Below are positions 37,401 to 48,089 of a stretch of 64,000 nucleotides of DNA, in pieces. Each line of letters opens with the position of its first letter. Within the stretch, counting starts at the first letter, position 1. This stretch comes from Phyllostachys edulis (taxonomy: Eukaryota; Streptophyta; Magnoliopsida; Poales; Poaceae). The notes beneath the pieces are model-generated. The model made no database searches and was not told the DNA's origin. It saw only the letters and a program-made list of their open reading frames with translations. The stretch spans positions 96,755,788 through 96,819,787 of the forward strand of contig CM070546.1 of assembly GCA_036346405.1 (NCBI GenBank), read 5' to 3'. The position numbers and the translations under genes are program-made.

Positions 37401-38794
37401 TTTGGTAACGTCGTTGATTTAAGTAAAAGTCGTGCTACCACACGCGGTATATGGGTGCTCTATGGTTAAGTAGGGGGAATGTTCTATTGTGTTATGTCCC
37501 AAGGTGGTGTAAGGGCACTTGTGTTGATCATTTGTCCGGAGGAGCCGATGTAATTTTCTATAGTGTGCATGGGAGCACCATTTGTCTTTATTTGCATGGT
37601 ATCGGTATTATCCAATACAACTTGTGAGCCGCTTAGCATGTGCTATTCGACACTTATACTAGGTAAGGGAACATCTTGTAAGGGGGACTTATCTCAATAG
37701 GATTTTCTTGCTAAAATGACAATATCTCGATTCTACCCGGCCGACATACCTAAGGAAGTGTGTCATTGTTCGGAGACGTCCAGAGGCTTACGGGCTAGTC
37801 GAGTCGTGTGGGTAAAGTAGTACACCTTTGCAAAGATAAATCTATTCGAATAGCCGTGTCTGCGGTTATGACGATCACTTGAGTTCGGTAGTTACTATTG
37901 TTAGACTTTGAATTAAAATTGGTGGGTACAACTTGGTAGTCGGCATGAACGAGTGTTCATGCATGTTTATGTATCAAAGTGGGCTTCGACTTTGGTTTTT
38001 GTTTGATTCATTTGTCTATCAATGTATCACTTTATCACATGACTTACTTCTACTTCAAATCTATTTTTAAAATGGCAATTGATAAATTAGTATATGTAGG
38101 TTGAAAATTGTTGCGTTTTTCGCAAAACTAAAGCCACTAATGCTATCCTTTGAATGTCCACTATGCATAACTAATTTATCTTTGAGTAAGACTTGCGAGT
38201 ACAACTTTGTACTTAACCTGGCTGCAACGATTCAGGTGAGGAAGATTTCGAGCCCGATGAGCTCGTTACTGTCGATTTAGGCGACATTGACGAGTAGTGC
38301 TATTATTTAACCCCCAGTTGGTTGCCGATGGGTTATGGGCATACTATGCTAGACTTTTGGTTTATTTACTTTGCTTTCGCTCGTATCTTATGATCTTATT
38401 TGAATTTGGCCGGTTGGCCACTTGTAATAGTTGTAGACTTGAACTACTATGATGTATGTCTTTTGAACCATTAATGTATGAATGTTGTATGGATGTGATT
38501 AATGTTGTATGTGAGTTTGGGCATGTTGGTCGCTGATCTTGGGAGCCAACATGATCAAATGCTCGCTGTTCATGGATTCCATTTTAACTCACTAGGTGTG
38601 GTCTTTGATTGTTTAGAGAACCGATAATCATGCAGTACTTGCGGAGGAGCGGTACGTATGATCACCGGGGCTCTAGTTTCAGTAAAGACCTCTCACTTAA
38701 ATGGAGTTAAGAATCCATTAACTTGAGGCCCAGAGTTATCTTTATAAGACCGGGAAGGCCTCAGTCTTACAAGAATAACCTGGGGGTCGACACA
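34416..38794 (+). mobile_element. 3' LTR of element F (4379 bp)
   Basis: It is uninterrupted and clearly diverged from the 5' copy by scattered substitutions and small indels. It carries the empty site for the solo LTR near 37420. The mini-exon matching 23230-23292 is broken here: the acceptor side has a short deletion near 36927 and CAGCAAGGCAAGT has become TAGCAAGTATAG. Confidence 0.92.
38236..38297 (+). other. Candidate terminal acidic exon in F 3' LTR
   Basis: After CAACGATTCAG the phase-1 frame reads G E E D F E P D E L V T V D L G D I D E and TAG. An inverted repeat GAGTAC...GTACTT (38197-38214) precedes it. Confidence 0.55.
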
Positions 38795-38799
38795 CATGA

Positions 38800-39350
38800 T
38801 ATGTGAGAGGGAAAAGCACAATAGACGAGAGAGAACAAGGGAGAAAGACATAAAAAAAAACTAATTGGGGAAAGTTGGTTAAACCCAAGGAACAAATAGC
38901 CAGAAAGCTATTAAGCAGCATCAAAACTCAAGCAAGAGATCCTATTACATGGACTAAATGATACTAAAATTGAGAAGGGAAACTCTGGTACGACACTACT
39001 AATCTAACTTATTTGGACGGTCGACTTGAAACAATCGACAGATCTTGAAACTTCCAGGACATCCTTTGCTTTGATCACCAAAGACTCTATCTTATAGAGA
39101 TTACTAAGGTGAGAAAGGTCAATTTAAATTCGAAAATAAAGTTTCAGATAAGACAAGATATAAGAACCTAAGAATGATATGAGAAAAGGTTAGAATAGGA
39201 TGAGAAAAGAATAGAATAAGACGAGAGAAGAATAACTATTCATGTCAATTAGTTGGTTTGATTTATAAAATAAATTTTAAAATTTTTGACTAAAACGACC
39301 ATGCTAATTTTGGTTGCATCATACAGTCGATATGGCTCAGATACCATCTC
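38800..39350 (-). mobile_element. Leader and primer-binding site of element C
   Basis: On the minus strand TGGTATCTGAGCC (39346-39334) is one mismatch from the initiator-Met primer site and follows the LTR end CCCGACA (39351) after four bases. The rest is untranslated leader running to the F insertion. No gene was seen. Confidence 0.75.
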
Positions 39351-39406
39351 TGTCGGGACCCAAACATGTAAATCCGGAACCTCTGTGTATTCTGAACTAG
39401 TCCCAT

Positions 39407-40338
39407 TGATATGGCCATAAGTACTACGAAAGCATTGGTTTGCATCAATAAATTGCAAACTAATGTTAGAACTCAAATTGGTGCCATTGGTGCTGTTTTG
39501 TAACAAAAGGTAAAACAAGAACTAGGTTCGGCCAAGAGCGAGGAGAGAGAGGTAGGCCAAAGGAGGAGCTTGGGAGGACATGGGAAGACACAAGGACCGA
39601 GGGCTTCGCATGTTGGAAATTTTGCAAGAGAATTCGACTAAGAAAAGTTTGCTAGAGAATTCGGCCAAGAAAAGTCAAAGGAGCCAAATTCAAACTCAAT
39701 TCCAAAATCAATTCATTTTTAGCCTAAGAATCCAAAATGGATTTGGATTGGAGCAATTCCAATTTGGATATTTCTTTAAAAGAGAAATTAATATTGAAAT
39801 TGCTTGCAATAGGATAGTTTAATTTATTTTCAGCAATTAGAGTAGTTTAAATTTCGAATTAAAGTAGGAGTTTGCAATAGGATTTGGTTTCGATCGCTCA
39901 TAAAGTATCGTCACGACTCGGATCTCGTTCACTACGCTTGGATCTTGTTCACCGTGCAATCGCTTATCGAGGCTATATATTTAGGGGTAGTCCCCCAATT
40001 GTAAGCAGGTTAGAGTTGAATAAAAATTAGAAAAGCCATTTTGGCTCATATCATGTGTTTTTGAGTTGTGAGATGAGTTGAAGAGATTAAGGGAGAAAGA
40101 TTGAGAGGGAGATCAAGATATCAATCTCTTGCTTCGGAGTACTGTTCACGACAGAGTATTGTTCACCAGAGGCTACTACTTGCAATTCAATCTATTAGAT
40201 TGGTTTGTGAGTGTATTGATTTTCTTGCAATTCAATTCATTGAATTGGTTTGTGAGATTGCTATTGATCTTCGGGTGTACTGTGAAAGATTGGGCCAACA
40301 ATCGGGATTCATCTAATCAGCTAGGTGGATCCTTATCA
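39407..40338 (+). mobile_element. Solo LTR, 932 bp
   Basis: Termini are TGATATGG...CCTTATCA, with a 5-bp terminal inverted repeat TGATA/TATCA. The TSD is CCCAT (39402-39406 and 40339-40343). A TATA-like TATATAT lies at 39974-39980. The length and short inverted ends fit a copia-type LTR. No internal domain is present. Confidence 0.82.
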
Positions 40339-40573
40339 CCCATGATCAGTAGCTAGTTCACATAGTGACAACATCGATGACAATCATATCTATACAACGA
40401 AATAGCTAAGAAATAAGCAAAATATTATTTAATAGTAGCAACAGACCTTATGGCCAGGGTTTACAAAGTTTGCCACGCAGGGCTTAACGACAAATAAATA
40501 AACTTGCAGTCGAAGAAAACAACTCGTGTTAGCCATCCGACATGCCCATGGGCAATCGAGTGGGGAGCGCACC

Positions 40574-40641
40574 CTAGTTCACATAGTCTTCGAAGTACTC
40601 CTCCTCATAGAACTCTGGGTTCACTGGTTCTTCCTCAGTGA
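40574..40641 (-). other. Candidate terminal acidic exon in C 5' LTR
   Basis: After TTGATCAG on the minus strand the phase-1 frame reads (V) T E E E P V N P E F Y E E E Y F E D Y V N and TAG. The inverted repeat GAGTAC-ATAAA-GTACTC lies just upstream on that strand (40682-40666). Confidence 0.55.
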
Positions 40642-41325
40642 CTGATCAACAAGGCATAAAGTTGCGAGTACATAAAGTACTCAACAAGTCGTAGGAAATG
40701 GTATGCAAATAGTATTCATGTAAGGCTTGAACAAGGAATAGTTATATGGTTATTTTGCAGAAAGCAGTATTGACAGTAAATACAATAAATAGATCGAAAA
40801 GCATAATTGAAAGATTAAATATATAAGTAAACAAGTGCTTTGAAACAACTAGTGAACTACTCGTTCACTTTCCAACCAACCACCAAGTAACATTTGAAGA
40901 AAATTATATACCTAGTGTGAAATCACCAGGCGTTGTCTATAATCGGGGACACGGCTATTCGAATAGTTTTCAACACTCTGCAGAGGTTGTACAACTTGAC
41001 CCACAAGAGATAATCAACTTATAACATCGACCAAGACACACTTACTATTGGGACCCAAAAATACAATTCTGGACCCTCTTTGTATAATGCACTAGTCCAG
41101 GATCACGCTAGTGCACACAGTGTCAACATAGATGAATATCGATCCACACACGACGATTAATAGCATAAACAAATAATTTGATTAACAAATAACTATTTTG
41201 ACCTTATGGTTGAGTTTACATTTATTAAGCCTCACAGGGCTGGCAATAGAGAAATAAGCAGCGAAACAAGTAACTTTAGCAGAATCCTATCAATTCGCCA
41301 TAGGCAATTGACTAGGAGCAAGACC

Positions 41326-41381
41326 CTAACGATCAACACCTTCGTAGAACTCCTCCTCAAAAGAAGGCGAAAGCTCCTCCG
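41326..41381 (-). other. Candidate terminal acidic exon in solo LTR 41046-44260
   Basis: On the minus strand, after AACAAAAG, phase 1 reads (A) E E L S P S F E E E F Y E G V D R and TAG. The inverted repeat GAGTAC...GTACTC is at 41426-41409. Confidence 0.55.
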
Positions 41382-42581
41382 CTTTTGTTGATTGATTAAA
41401 GCAAGCATGAGTACACAACCGTACTCGCAAGTGATACCATATAATGCAATTTATAAATGATGGCTTATTCCAAAGGAATGACTTCTGTGGTTCTTTTGCA
41501 GAAATGCAACATTTGCAATTGAATATGAATAATAGATTGAAAGCACAAAGTAAAACAAATAAACAATATTAATTTTATCAGTTGTTTTCACAAAGACACA
41601 TAGCCTAATCAAGTTATTCACACAGCCATATGACTTAGATCACACAGCTCCCTTCCCAAATATTTTATGAAAATCTACCCCTCGTGTGAAATCCCTGAGC
41701 ATGTCCATATCCGCGACGCGAATATTTGAATAGATTAATTAACACTCTGTAGAGTTTGTACACATTACCCACACGATATAACTAGTGTTGCAAGCACTAA
41801 TCATAACAAAACGTTTCAGAGACTTCATCTCAAACATTGACACTCTCGATGTGCTTTACCACCATACCAACCTATACACAGTGATTGATACGATACACAC
41901 CGTTGGACAAGGAAGCGGCGAACCGTCCTGCGATGTGACCACCTGATAGTTCACACCTCCACCCATCACACAACCTAATCAACTACTTGAGTAATCAATG
42001 TCAAGAATCCATAACTTACTAAGTTAGACCCGTCCCATCAAGCATGTGGTTATACAGTAAGACTCAGTTCAATGGCGCACAAAATTAAGTCCTTAATTGA
42101 CCAAGGCAAGACTTCCAATTTCTAACTAAACCACACAGATTATCATTCCCTTCACACAGTTCCAGCAATTCACACAGTATCCACCACTTGCCTCAGTCTA
42201 AATCCTTTACCACCTAGTTGGTTAAGTGCAACACATGTCATCAATGAGTAATAGCACATAATACACAATTTTATCATATAGTTCCATAATCACTTAGTCA
42301 GGTTTATAATTGCAACTCACATGAGATGATGACTCGTGGCATGGCTGAGCAATCTACTCGTATCTAACCAACCCATGTTGGTGCTAAGATAATACCAACT
42401 AAATAGTGAACCAATCTAGGGTGACAAAAGATTATGACATAACAATAGACAAGGTGGATATAACAAATTGGATTAATAACTAAACCCAAAAGCATTTAAA
42501 TAAATACTTAAAGTTAATGCAATAATTTGAATCAAAGTATTTTAAAAATTGGGTTCAACATGATCAAAGGTATAACTTGCC

Positions 42582-42656
42582 TTGAAATAGGTCTAGGTAT
42601 TGATCTTGCTCTTGAAGCAATCCTTCTTCTTCAAAGTTCCCCGAAGTATCGACGTC
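42582..42656 (-). other. Candidate acidic mini-exon in solo LTR 41046-44260
   Basis: After GAGTAG, 75 nt read V D T S G N F E E E G L L Q E Q D and then QYLDLFQ, ending CAAG|GCAAGT. The length and splice phase are identical to 25480-25554. The intron to 41382 would be 1200 nt. Confidence 0.6.
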
Positions 42657-44591
42657 TACTCGCAAACAACGCAAATAAACAAAACAAATAAATAACATAG
42701 AGAAAATAAACTCCAAAAATTAAATAAAAATCTCATATAAATAGATCTTGAATTTAGAAATTTGAATGGGTTCAATTGGAGTTCGGATGCAAAAGATATG
42801 GGCTTTGGAAGTTTAAATCTAAAGAAAATACCCTAAATCTGATTTATTGAAAATTTTGAATTATTTTCCAAAGGAAAAAATCGGATAATGACGCAATGCT
42901 AACGTCAGCCCTGGGATTTTTGGAATTAAAAGAAATAAAAGAAAAACTAACATGTGGGACCCACATGGCAGTGACACGGCTCACGGTGGACTGAGTCTAC
43001 CGAACCGATCTAGGTTTTAGATCTAGACCGCACACGTGTGCGCTAACGAGGCAGATGACTCAGCCGACACGCAAGCGCTAAGGACAACATGGCATTGAGG
43101 TGGACACTGATCCGGACTGCCACGTCGACATCGACGGCGAGCCCTCGGATTCGTTCGACAACGGCGAATGGCGGCGCGACGCCGACGGTGAGTGATATTA
43201 GCAGATAGCTAAGGCTATTGCGAAATCGATGAAGTGCTCACTGGTGGTTGGGATGGACAGTGGTGGCCGACGGCGAGCTTCAAGCGACGGAGAGCTACGG
43301 TCGTTGTCGGGAAAGTCCTCTAATGACGCTCCGACGACGTGGAAGGGCTCTGGAGGCAGCGGTTGCAACGACGGACCTAGCGGAGTGGTCAACGATGATG
43401 GGGCGATCACGACGGTGGCACAATTTTTGAAAAATGAAGTCTCGACCGAAACCCTAAACTTCCCTAAACTTCGAATCACAGTGGTGCTAGGGCTTTGGAG
43501 GGATGAGGGTGGGGGCTTTGGGTTGCGGAGGTGCTGGCGAACCTCGGGGTGGCTTTTATAGGGCTCGAGCGAGCTAGATTTGGAAACGCCCAAAATAGTT
43601 CGAGATGAACACGAAAGTAGTCCCGTGGTTAAAGGAGATAGAATCTGTTTCGGGGACGATTGGTTGTAGATATGGATGCGGGATAGCTAGAGATAAGATT
43701 TAGCATCAAAATCAAAGATGTTTTAATTGGCGATTCCCCATTGTCATTACGAGCTCGAACTCAGCCATGGCGGTCGAACACGACGTTCACACGGAGACGA
43801 AGACATTGTGGAGACGACGACCTGACGAGCGGGCCCTACCGGTCAGCGACGTGGAGCGCAGCGAAGGCGGAAAGAGCAGGACGTCTTGCGAATGGGCCGC
43901 TTCATGGGCCACGCGCACGGAAAAGTGAACTGGGCTGAAGAGATTTGGCCCAGTTGGAATTTCTGAGATTTTAATACATTTTCTATTTTAAAATTAGTAG
44001 AAAATCCACAAGGCAATTAGAAAATAGCAAATAAGCTCAGAAAAATTCTAGAAAAATCTAAAAATATATATGCAAGCACATAGAATCCAGATAAAATAGT
44101 TTTGACAATAGTTGATGTTGGGATTATTCACATTAAATAGTTTTGATATTAAAAGTCCAAGTTAAGCTTTTGAATTAAAATTCAAATAAAACCAAAGGGT
44201 GAATTTTCAACTAATAACCAATCAAAGGATTTTTAAAGCTCAGAAAATTAGGATGTTACACTTACGTAGGTGTGTGACTAAGTGATTATCATAAGGCTTT
44301 TACAAAGCTATGTCTTAACCCAGTTCTGCTCACTAAGGTTTTGCCTCCGACTGGTTCCACAAATTCAGAAAATTCCAATTCAACATACATCACTCTTGCG
44401 CCAGTGTGAATGTCCAACCTAAAGTTCACACTTCCACCAAAACAGAACTAAAGTCAAGGTATTGCAAATTAATTAGCCATGTCCATCCCATACTGGACAT
44501 GTGGTTGTACGGTAAGGCCCAGATCAATGGTGCACCAAGTTAAGTCCTTAGTGATTACTCAAGCGAGACTACCTCAAACAAGGTGCCTCGT

Positions 44592-45346
44592 TGTGGATAT
44601 CATGGGGATATGTGCATGATCTTAGGATGATGATACAATTGGTAATGGCATTGAAGGTTTGTCGAATCACACATTTTCGGCGAAGTTTAAAGGCTGTCAG
44701 AACTGGAACGGTCAGACCGGCGTGTTGTGAGCGATCAGACTGGCTTGGTTCGGTCTGACCGGCCATTGTATGGTGGTCTAACCGGATTTGTGCTGTTCAT
44801 TGTCCAAATTGTTGTGATGATTTTTTTGTTAAGTCATGGACTTGGGCTTTAGTGCAGATGTGTTGCATGATGCATATTTTCACTAACATGGGTCAAGTTG
44901 GGAAGTACTTGTTTCCAGAATCGATTTCTTTGTCTATTGTTGTGCAGGACGCTTGGAGGTCAACGACGGTCGACGGTGAAGATGATCAGGACTAAGCTCG
45001 GAGAGCTGAGGTCCAGAACAATCAAGGATGCTGGGTGAGGTCAATGGACTCAAGCATAGCGTAGAATGGACAAAGGTGACCAAACGGGTAGTTCGGTGTG
45101 ACTGGTTGGATCAAGCGGCATGGGGGTCAGTGCAAATGCCATGGTGGTTTCGGCGGGAGCTGGACGGAATAGACTTGCTGATATGATGAGAGCCGTTGAT
45201 CAACCTACACGTGGCGAAGCAGGTGATTGCTTCACCAAGATTGGACTCGGTCTTCGGAGAAGGATCGAGAAGGGGTATTTTGGTAATTTTACCAAATACC
45301 GCCTTGGTGACCTTTTACCCCCTCTAAGCGTCTTTTCGGTCCTACA
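44592..45346 (+). mobile_element. 5' LTR of element D, internally deleted
   Basis: This LTR is 755 bp against 1710 bp for the 3' copy. The join CCTTTTACCCCCTCTAAGCG lacks everything that lies between about 55250 and 56240 in the 3' LTR, including its TATA box at 55406-55414. The deletion probably silenced the element. Confidence 0.88.
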
Positions 45347-45348
45347 AG

Positions 45349-45361
45349 TGGTATCAGAGCC
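45349..45361 (+). promoter_or_regulatory. Primer-binding site of element D
   Basis: TGGTATCAGAGCC, two bases past the 5' LTR, is complementary to initiator Met-tRNA. Confidence 0.92.
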
Positions 45362-45399
45362 CGGTTAGCTCTTCTCATAGACCTTAACCGGTCTTAGGA

Positions 45400-47970
45400 G
45401 CCATAGCGTCTCACAAGTATTCGACCAAACCACGTGTGTTTGATGGAGTCGATTTTGCTTACTGGAAGGCTTGCATGCATGCCTACATTGAGGCTTAAGG
45501 GCACGCAATTTGGCTTAAGGTCAAAAATCCTTATGTTGTTCCAGCCAATGACGATGTGATCACTCCAGATGTGGAGGCAAATAGCAAGGCTTGAAATTTC
45601 TTGATTCAAGGGCTTAGTCGATCTGAGTTTGAGCGTGTTGCTCATTTGAGGTCTGCTCATGAGATCTGAAAGACCCTGTGTGATTACCACGAGGGCTCTA
45701 CTGCGATCAAGGAAGTGAGACCGAACCAACTCAAGAAAGAATACTCAAAGATCAAACAAAGGCCCGGTGAATCTTTGGATGAGTTATGGGGAAGATTCTC
45801 AAAAATCCTTCATGACTTGCGTGCTGTGGATCTTGTGTTTACTGAGTCTGAGAATGCACGTCAGCTCTTGGGTGCACTTGACGTGAGAGTTTGGGGGATG
45901 AAGATCACTTCCATCAATGACAACATTATCATGAGTGAGCTTACCATGGATAAGCTCTACTCGAGGTTGAAGACGCATGAGATTGACTTCATCTCGCGTC
46001 TTCCCAAGACAGAGTCGATGGCTCTAGTGGTTGACTCATCTAAGGGTAGTTCTTCAGATTTGCACGATTTTGGCTCATCTGGTTTTTCATTGTTCGCTTT
46101 GCACTCCTTGAGCGATGAGCAGCTAGAGAAGCTACCTGAGGATGACTTAGCCCTCCTATCCACAAAATTCACGAGAGTCTACAACAAAGTGTGGAGCAAG
46201 AGGAGGAGTGGCCCTATTACCTACTTTGAGTATGGTGAGCTAAACCACATTTGGGCCAACTGCCCCAAGCTGAAGGGCAAGGAGGAGAAGGACTTCCGAG
46301 GCGTCCTCAAGCTCGAGATGCAAAAGTCAAGAAGCCCAACTACCGGAAATTCATCAACCGGGTCCTTGCCGCTCTTGAGAATGTTGATATGAGCGATGTG
46401 GACCCGGGGATGGAGGATGACGAGGATGATTCTCATGGCAAGAAGAAGGCCCAGGACTTCACCGGTATGTGCTTCATGGCTAGGGACAGCCACGACGTCG
46501 ATTCCTCCAACGACGACGATCCCTTCAGTGATCCCAACGAGGTATGTCCCTCACTCAATGAAATGAAACGAGCTTTGGTTGCTGCTGAACGAAATCTGAA
46601 GAAGTAAGCTAAAATGATTAAGAGACAAGTTATCATGATTGACAACTTGAATCTAGAAGTGGTTAGGCTCAAATCCATTAATCATGCTGATGATTGTGAC
46701 TCTTGCTCTAGCTTGCATGATGAATTAACAATTCTGAAATCTGCTCATTCCTCTGTGGCTAATCAACTTAAAGATGCTCTAGATGAACTAGAATCTCTCA
46801 AGTCTAGTCCTAGTCATGTTTGCTTGGATGCTATTGCTTTAGATGTGACTTCATTAAATGCTATTCCTTCATCTTGCTCAAACTGTGCATTGCTTGAATT
46901 AAAATTAGATAGTGCTACTAAGGAATTGATGTAATTTGATGCTAGTCACACTTGCACTCATTGTGAGGATAGTAGGATTAAAATGAAGGAAATGACTGAA
47001 ATGGTTCTTCATTCTAAAACTGCATCATGTGAAAATTGTCATAAACTCACAATTGAGAATGATGCTCTAAACAAGACTCTAGAGGAGAAATCTAAAATTG
47101 AACAATCCATGTCCATGACTGCTTCCAAGAAAGCTGTTGATTCTAATTCTTGTGCTTTTTGTACTGAAGTTGGGCTAAATGTAGATAAGATACATGAGGT
47201 GTTTAGAGTCAAGTTCAAAGAGCAGTTGGGTAGGATTAGGAATGCTTCTTGTGTGTCTTGTGAGGCTTTGAAAGTTGAGGTACCTCTTCATAAGGAAAGG
47301 TATAATAGGGCAATCAAGTCAAAGAAATGTGCCACATGTAAGGAGCTAGCCAAAGAAAATGACTACCTCTAAAAGACTCTTGAGAGATTCTTGAGTAGGA
47401 AGAAGAACCTTAACATGATTCTTGATCAATCTAAGGTGAGTGTGAAGAAGAGTGGCCTAGGATTTAATTCCCTAGAGTATTCCAAGAACCACCTACCTAA
47501 GGTTGTGAGAGCTATTGAGAGTGGCATGTTTGAGGTAGAACCCCTTGAGCCATCTAAGATAGTTTTTAAATTTACAGGTTTTGCCCAAACCCCTTCTAGC
47601 AAGACAAGTACTTCTATCTCAGCAGATCAGACCTCTCAAAAGGTCAAGTATCACTGCACTTTATGCAAGAAGGATGGCCACATAGTTGAGTTCTGCTTCT
47701 GTAGAGCTAAAAGTGAGAGGAAGGAGAGAGTGCATGCTTTGAAGTCTATTAGAGGAGTTCCTTCACCTACGACAGTCTCTAGAGCCAGGTAGCCTATCTT
47801 TCTTGCTAGACATAGGTCTAGGTTTGAGGATGACTTCTTTGACTCTTTTGGTGGCTCTAGGTAGCGTTTTGGGTTAGGATATCGTGAGGAGAAACCACGG
47901 TAGCATCTAGACAGGGAGAGTACCGATCTTTTGGTAGGTCGATTCGGAGAGGTCTAGGTATTGCTCGTGT
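45400..47970 (+). pseudogene. Extended gag of element D with a CxxC array
   Basis: The N-terminus (RVFDGVDFAYWKACMHAYIE) and core (LWGRFSKILHDLRA; LLGALDVRVWG) match copia gag. An acidic stretch (DMSDVDPGMEDDEDD) leads into a long, coiled-coil-like region (46614-47372) with seven Cys-x-x-Cys pairs (CDSC, CSNC, CTHC, CENC, CAFC, CVSC, CATC), each followed by a Glu/Leu-rich stretch. A CCHC knuckle (CTLCKKDGHIVEFC) lies near 47660. Stops at about 45499, 45593, 45669, 46606, 46932, 47370 and 47790 and a frameshift near 46320 inactivate it. Gag would package the element's RNA; the CxxC region is the part that makes this gag long. Confidence 0.8.
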
Positions 47971-48089
47971 GCATTCTTATGATTATTCCACTAACCATGC
48001 TATTGCTGCTTCTTCTGCTGTTCCTAAGCATCGTGTGGCTCAGTACTGGATTCCCAAGTCTTTTATCACTAACCACAGTACTGAGGCAC

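Larger units (their letters stand above)
20719..38794 (+). mobile_element. Complete Ty3/gypsy element F with 4.4-kb LTRs
   Basis: F starts TGTCACATCCCC and ends GTCGACACA. It is flanked by TSD CATGA (20714-20718 and 38795-38799). The 5' LTR is 20719-28496, including a nested solo LTR, and the 3' LTR is 34416-38794 (4379 bp). The 5.9-kb interior has primer site, an upstream ORF, nucleocapsid-like region, pol and polypurine tract. The chromodomain at the pol end places it among the chromoviruses; the long LTRs suggest a Tekay/Del-like clade, by inference only. Coding regions carry stops and frameshifts. Confidence 0.92.
41046..44260 (-). mobile_element. Solo LTR (3215 bp, minus), relative of 23750-27110
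   Basis: TSD CTTAC flanks it (41041-41045 and 44261-44265). On the minus strand it starts TGTAACATCCTAATTTTC and ends GGGTCCCAATA (terminal CA mutated). Its sequence follows 23750-27110 along its length in reverse. A TATA box TATAAAAG is at 43560-43553. The uninterrupted target is recognisable by comparison with solo LTR E near 59900. Confidence 0.9.

Noticed and set aside
43198..43593. 131-codon minus-strand frame as an independent gene
   Set aside because: It belongs to solo LTR 41046-44260. It is kept only as a possible LTR exon.
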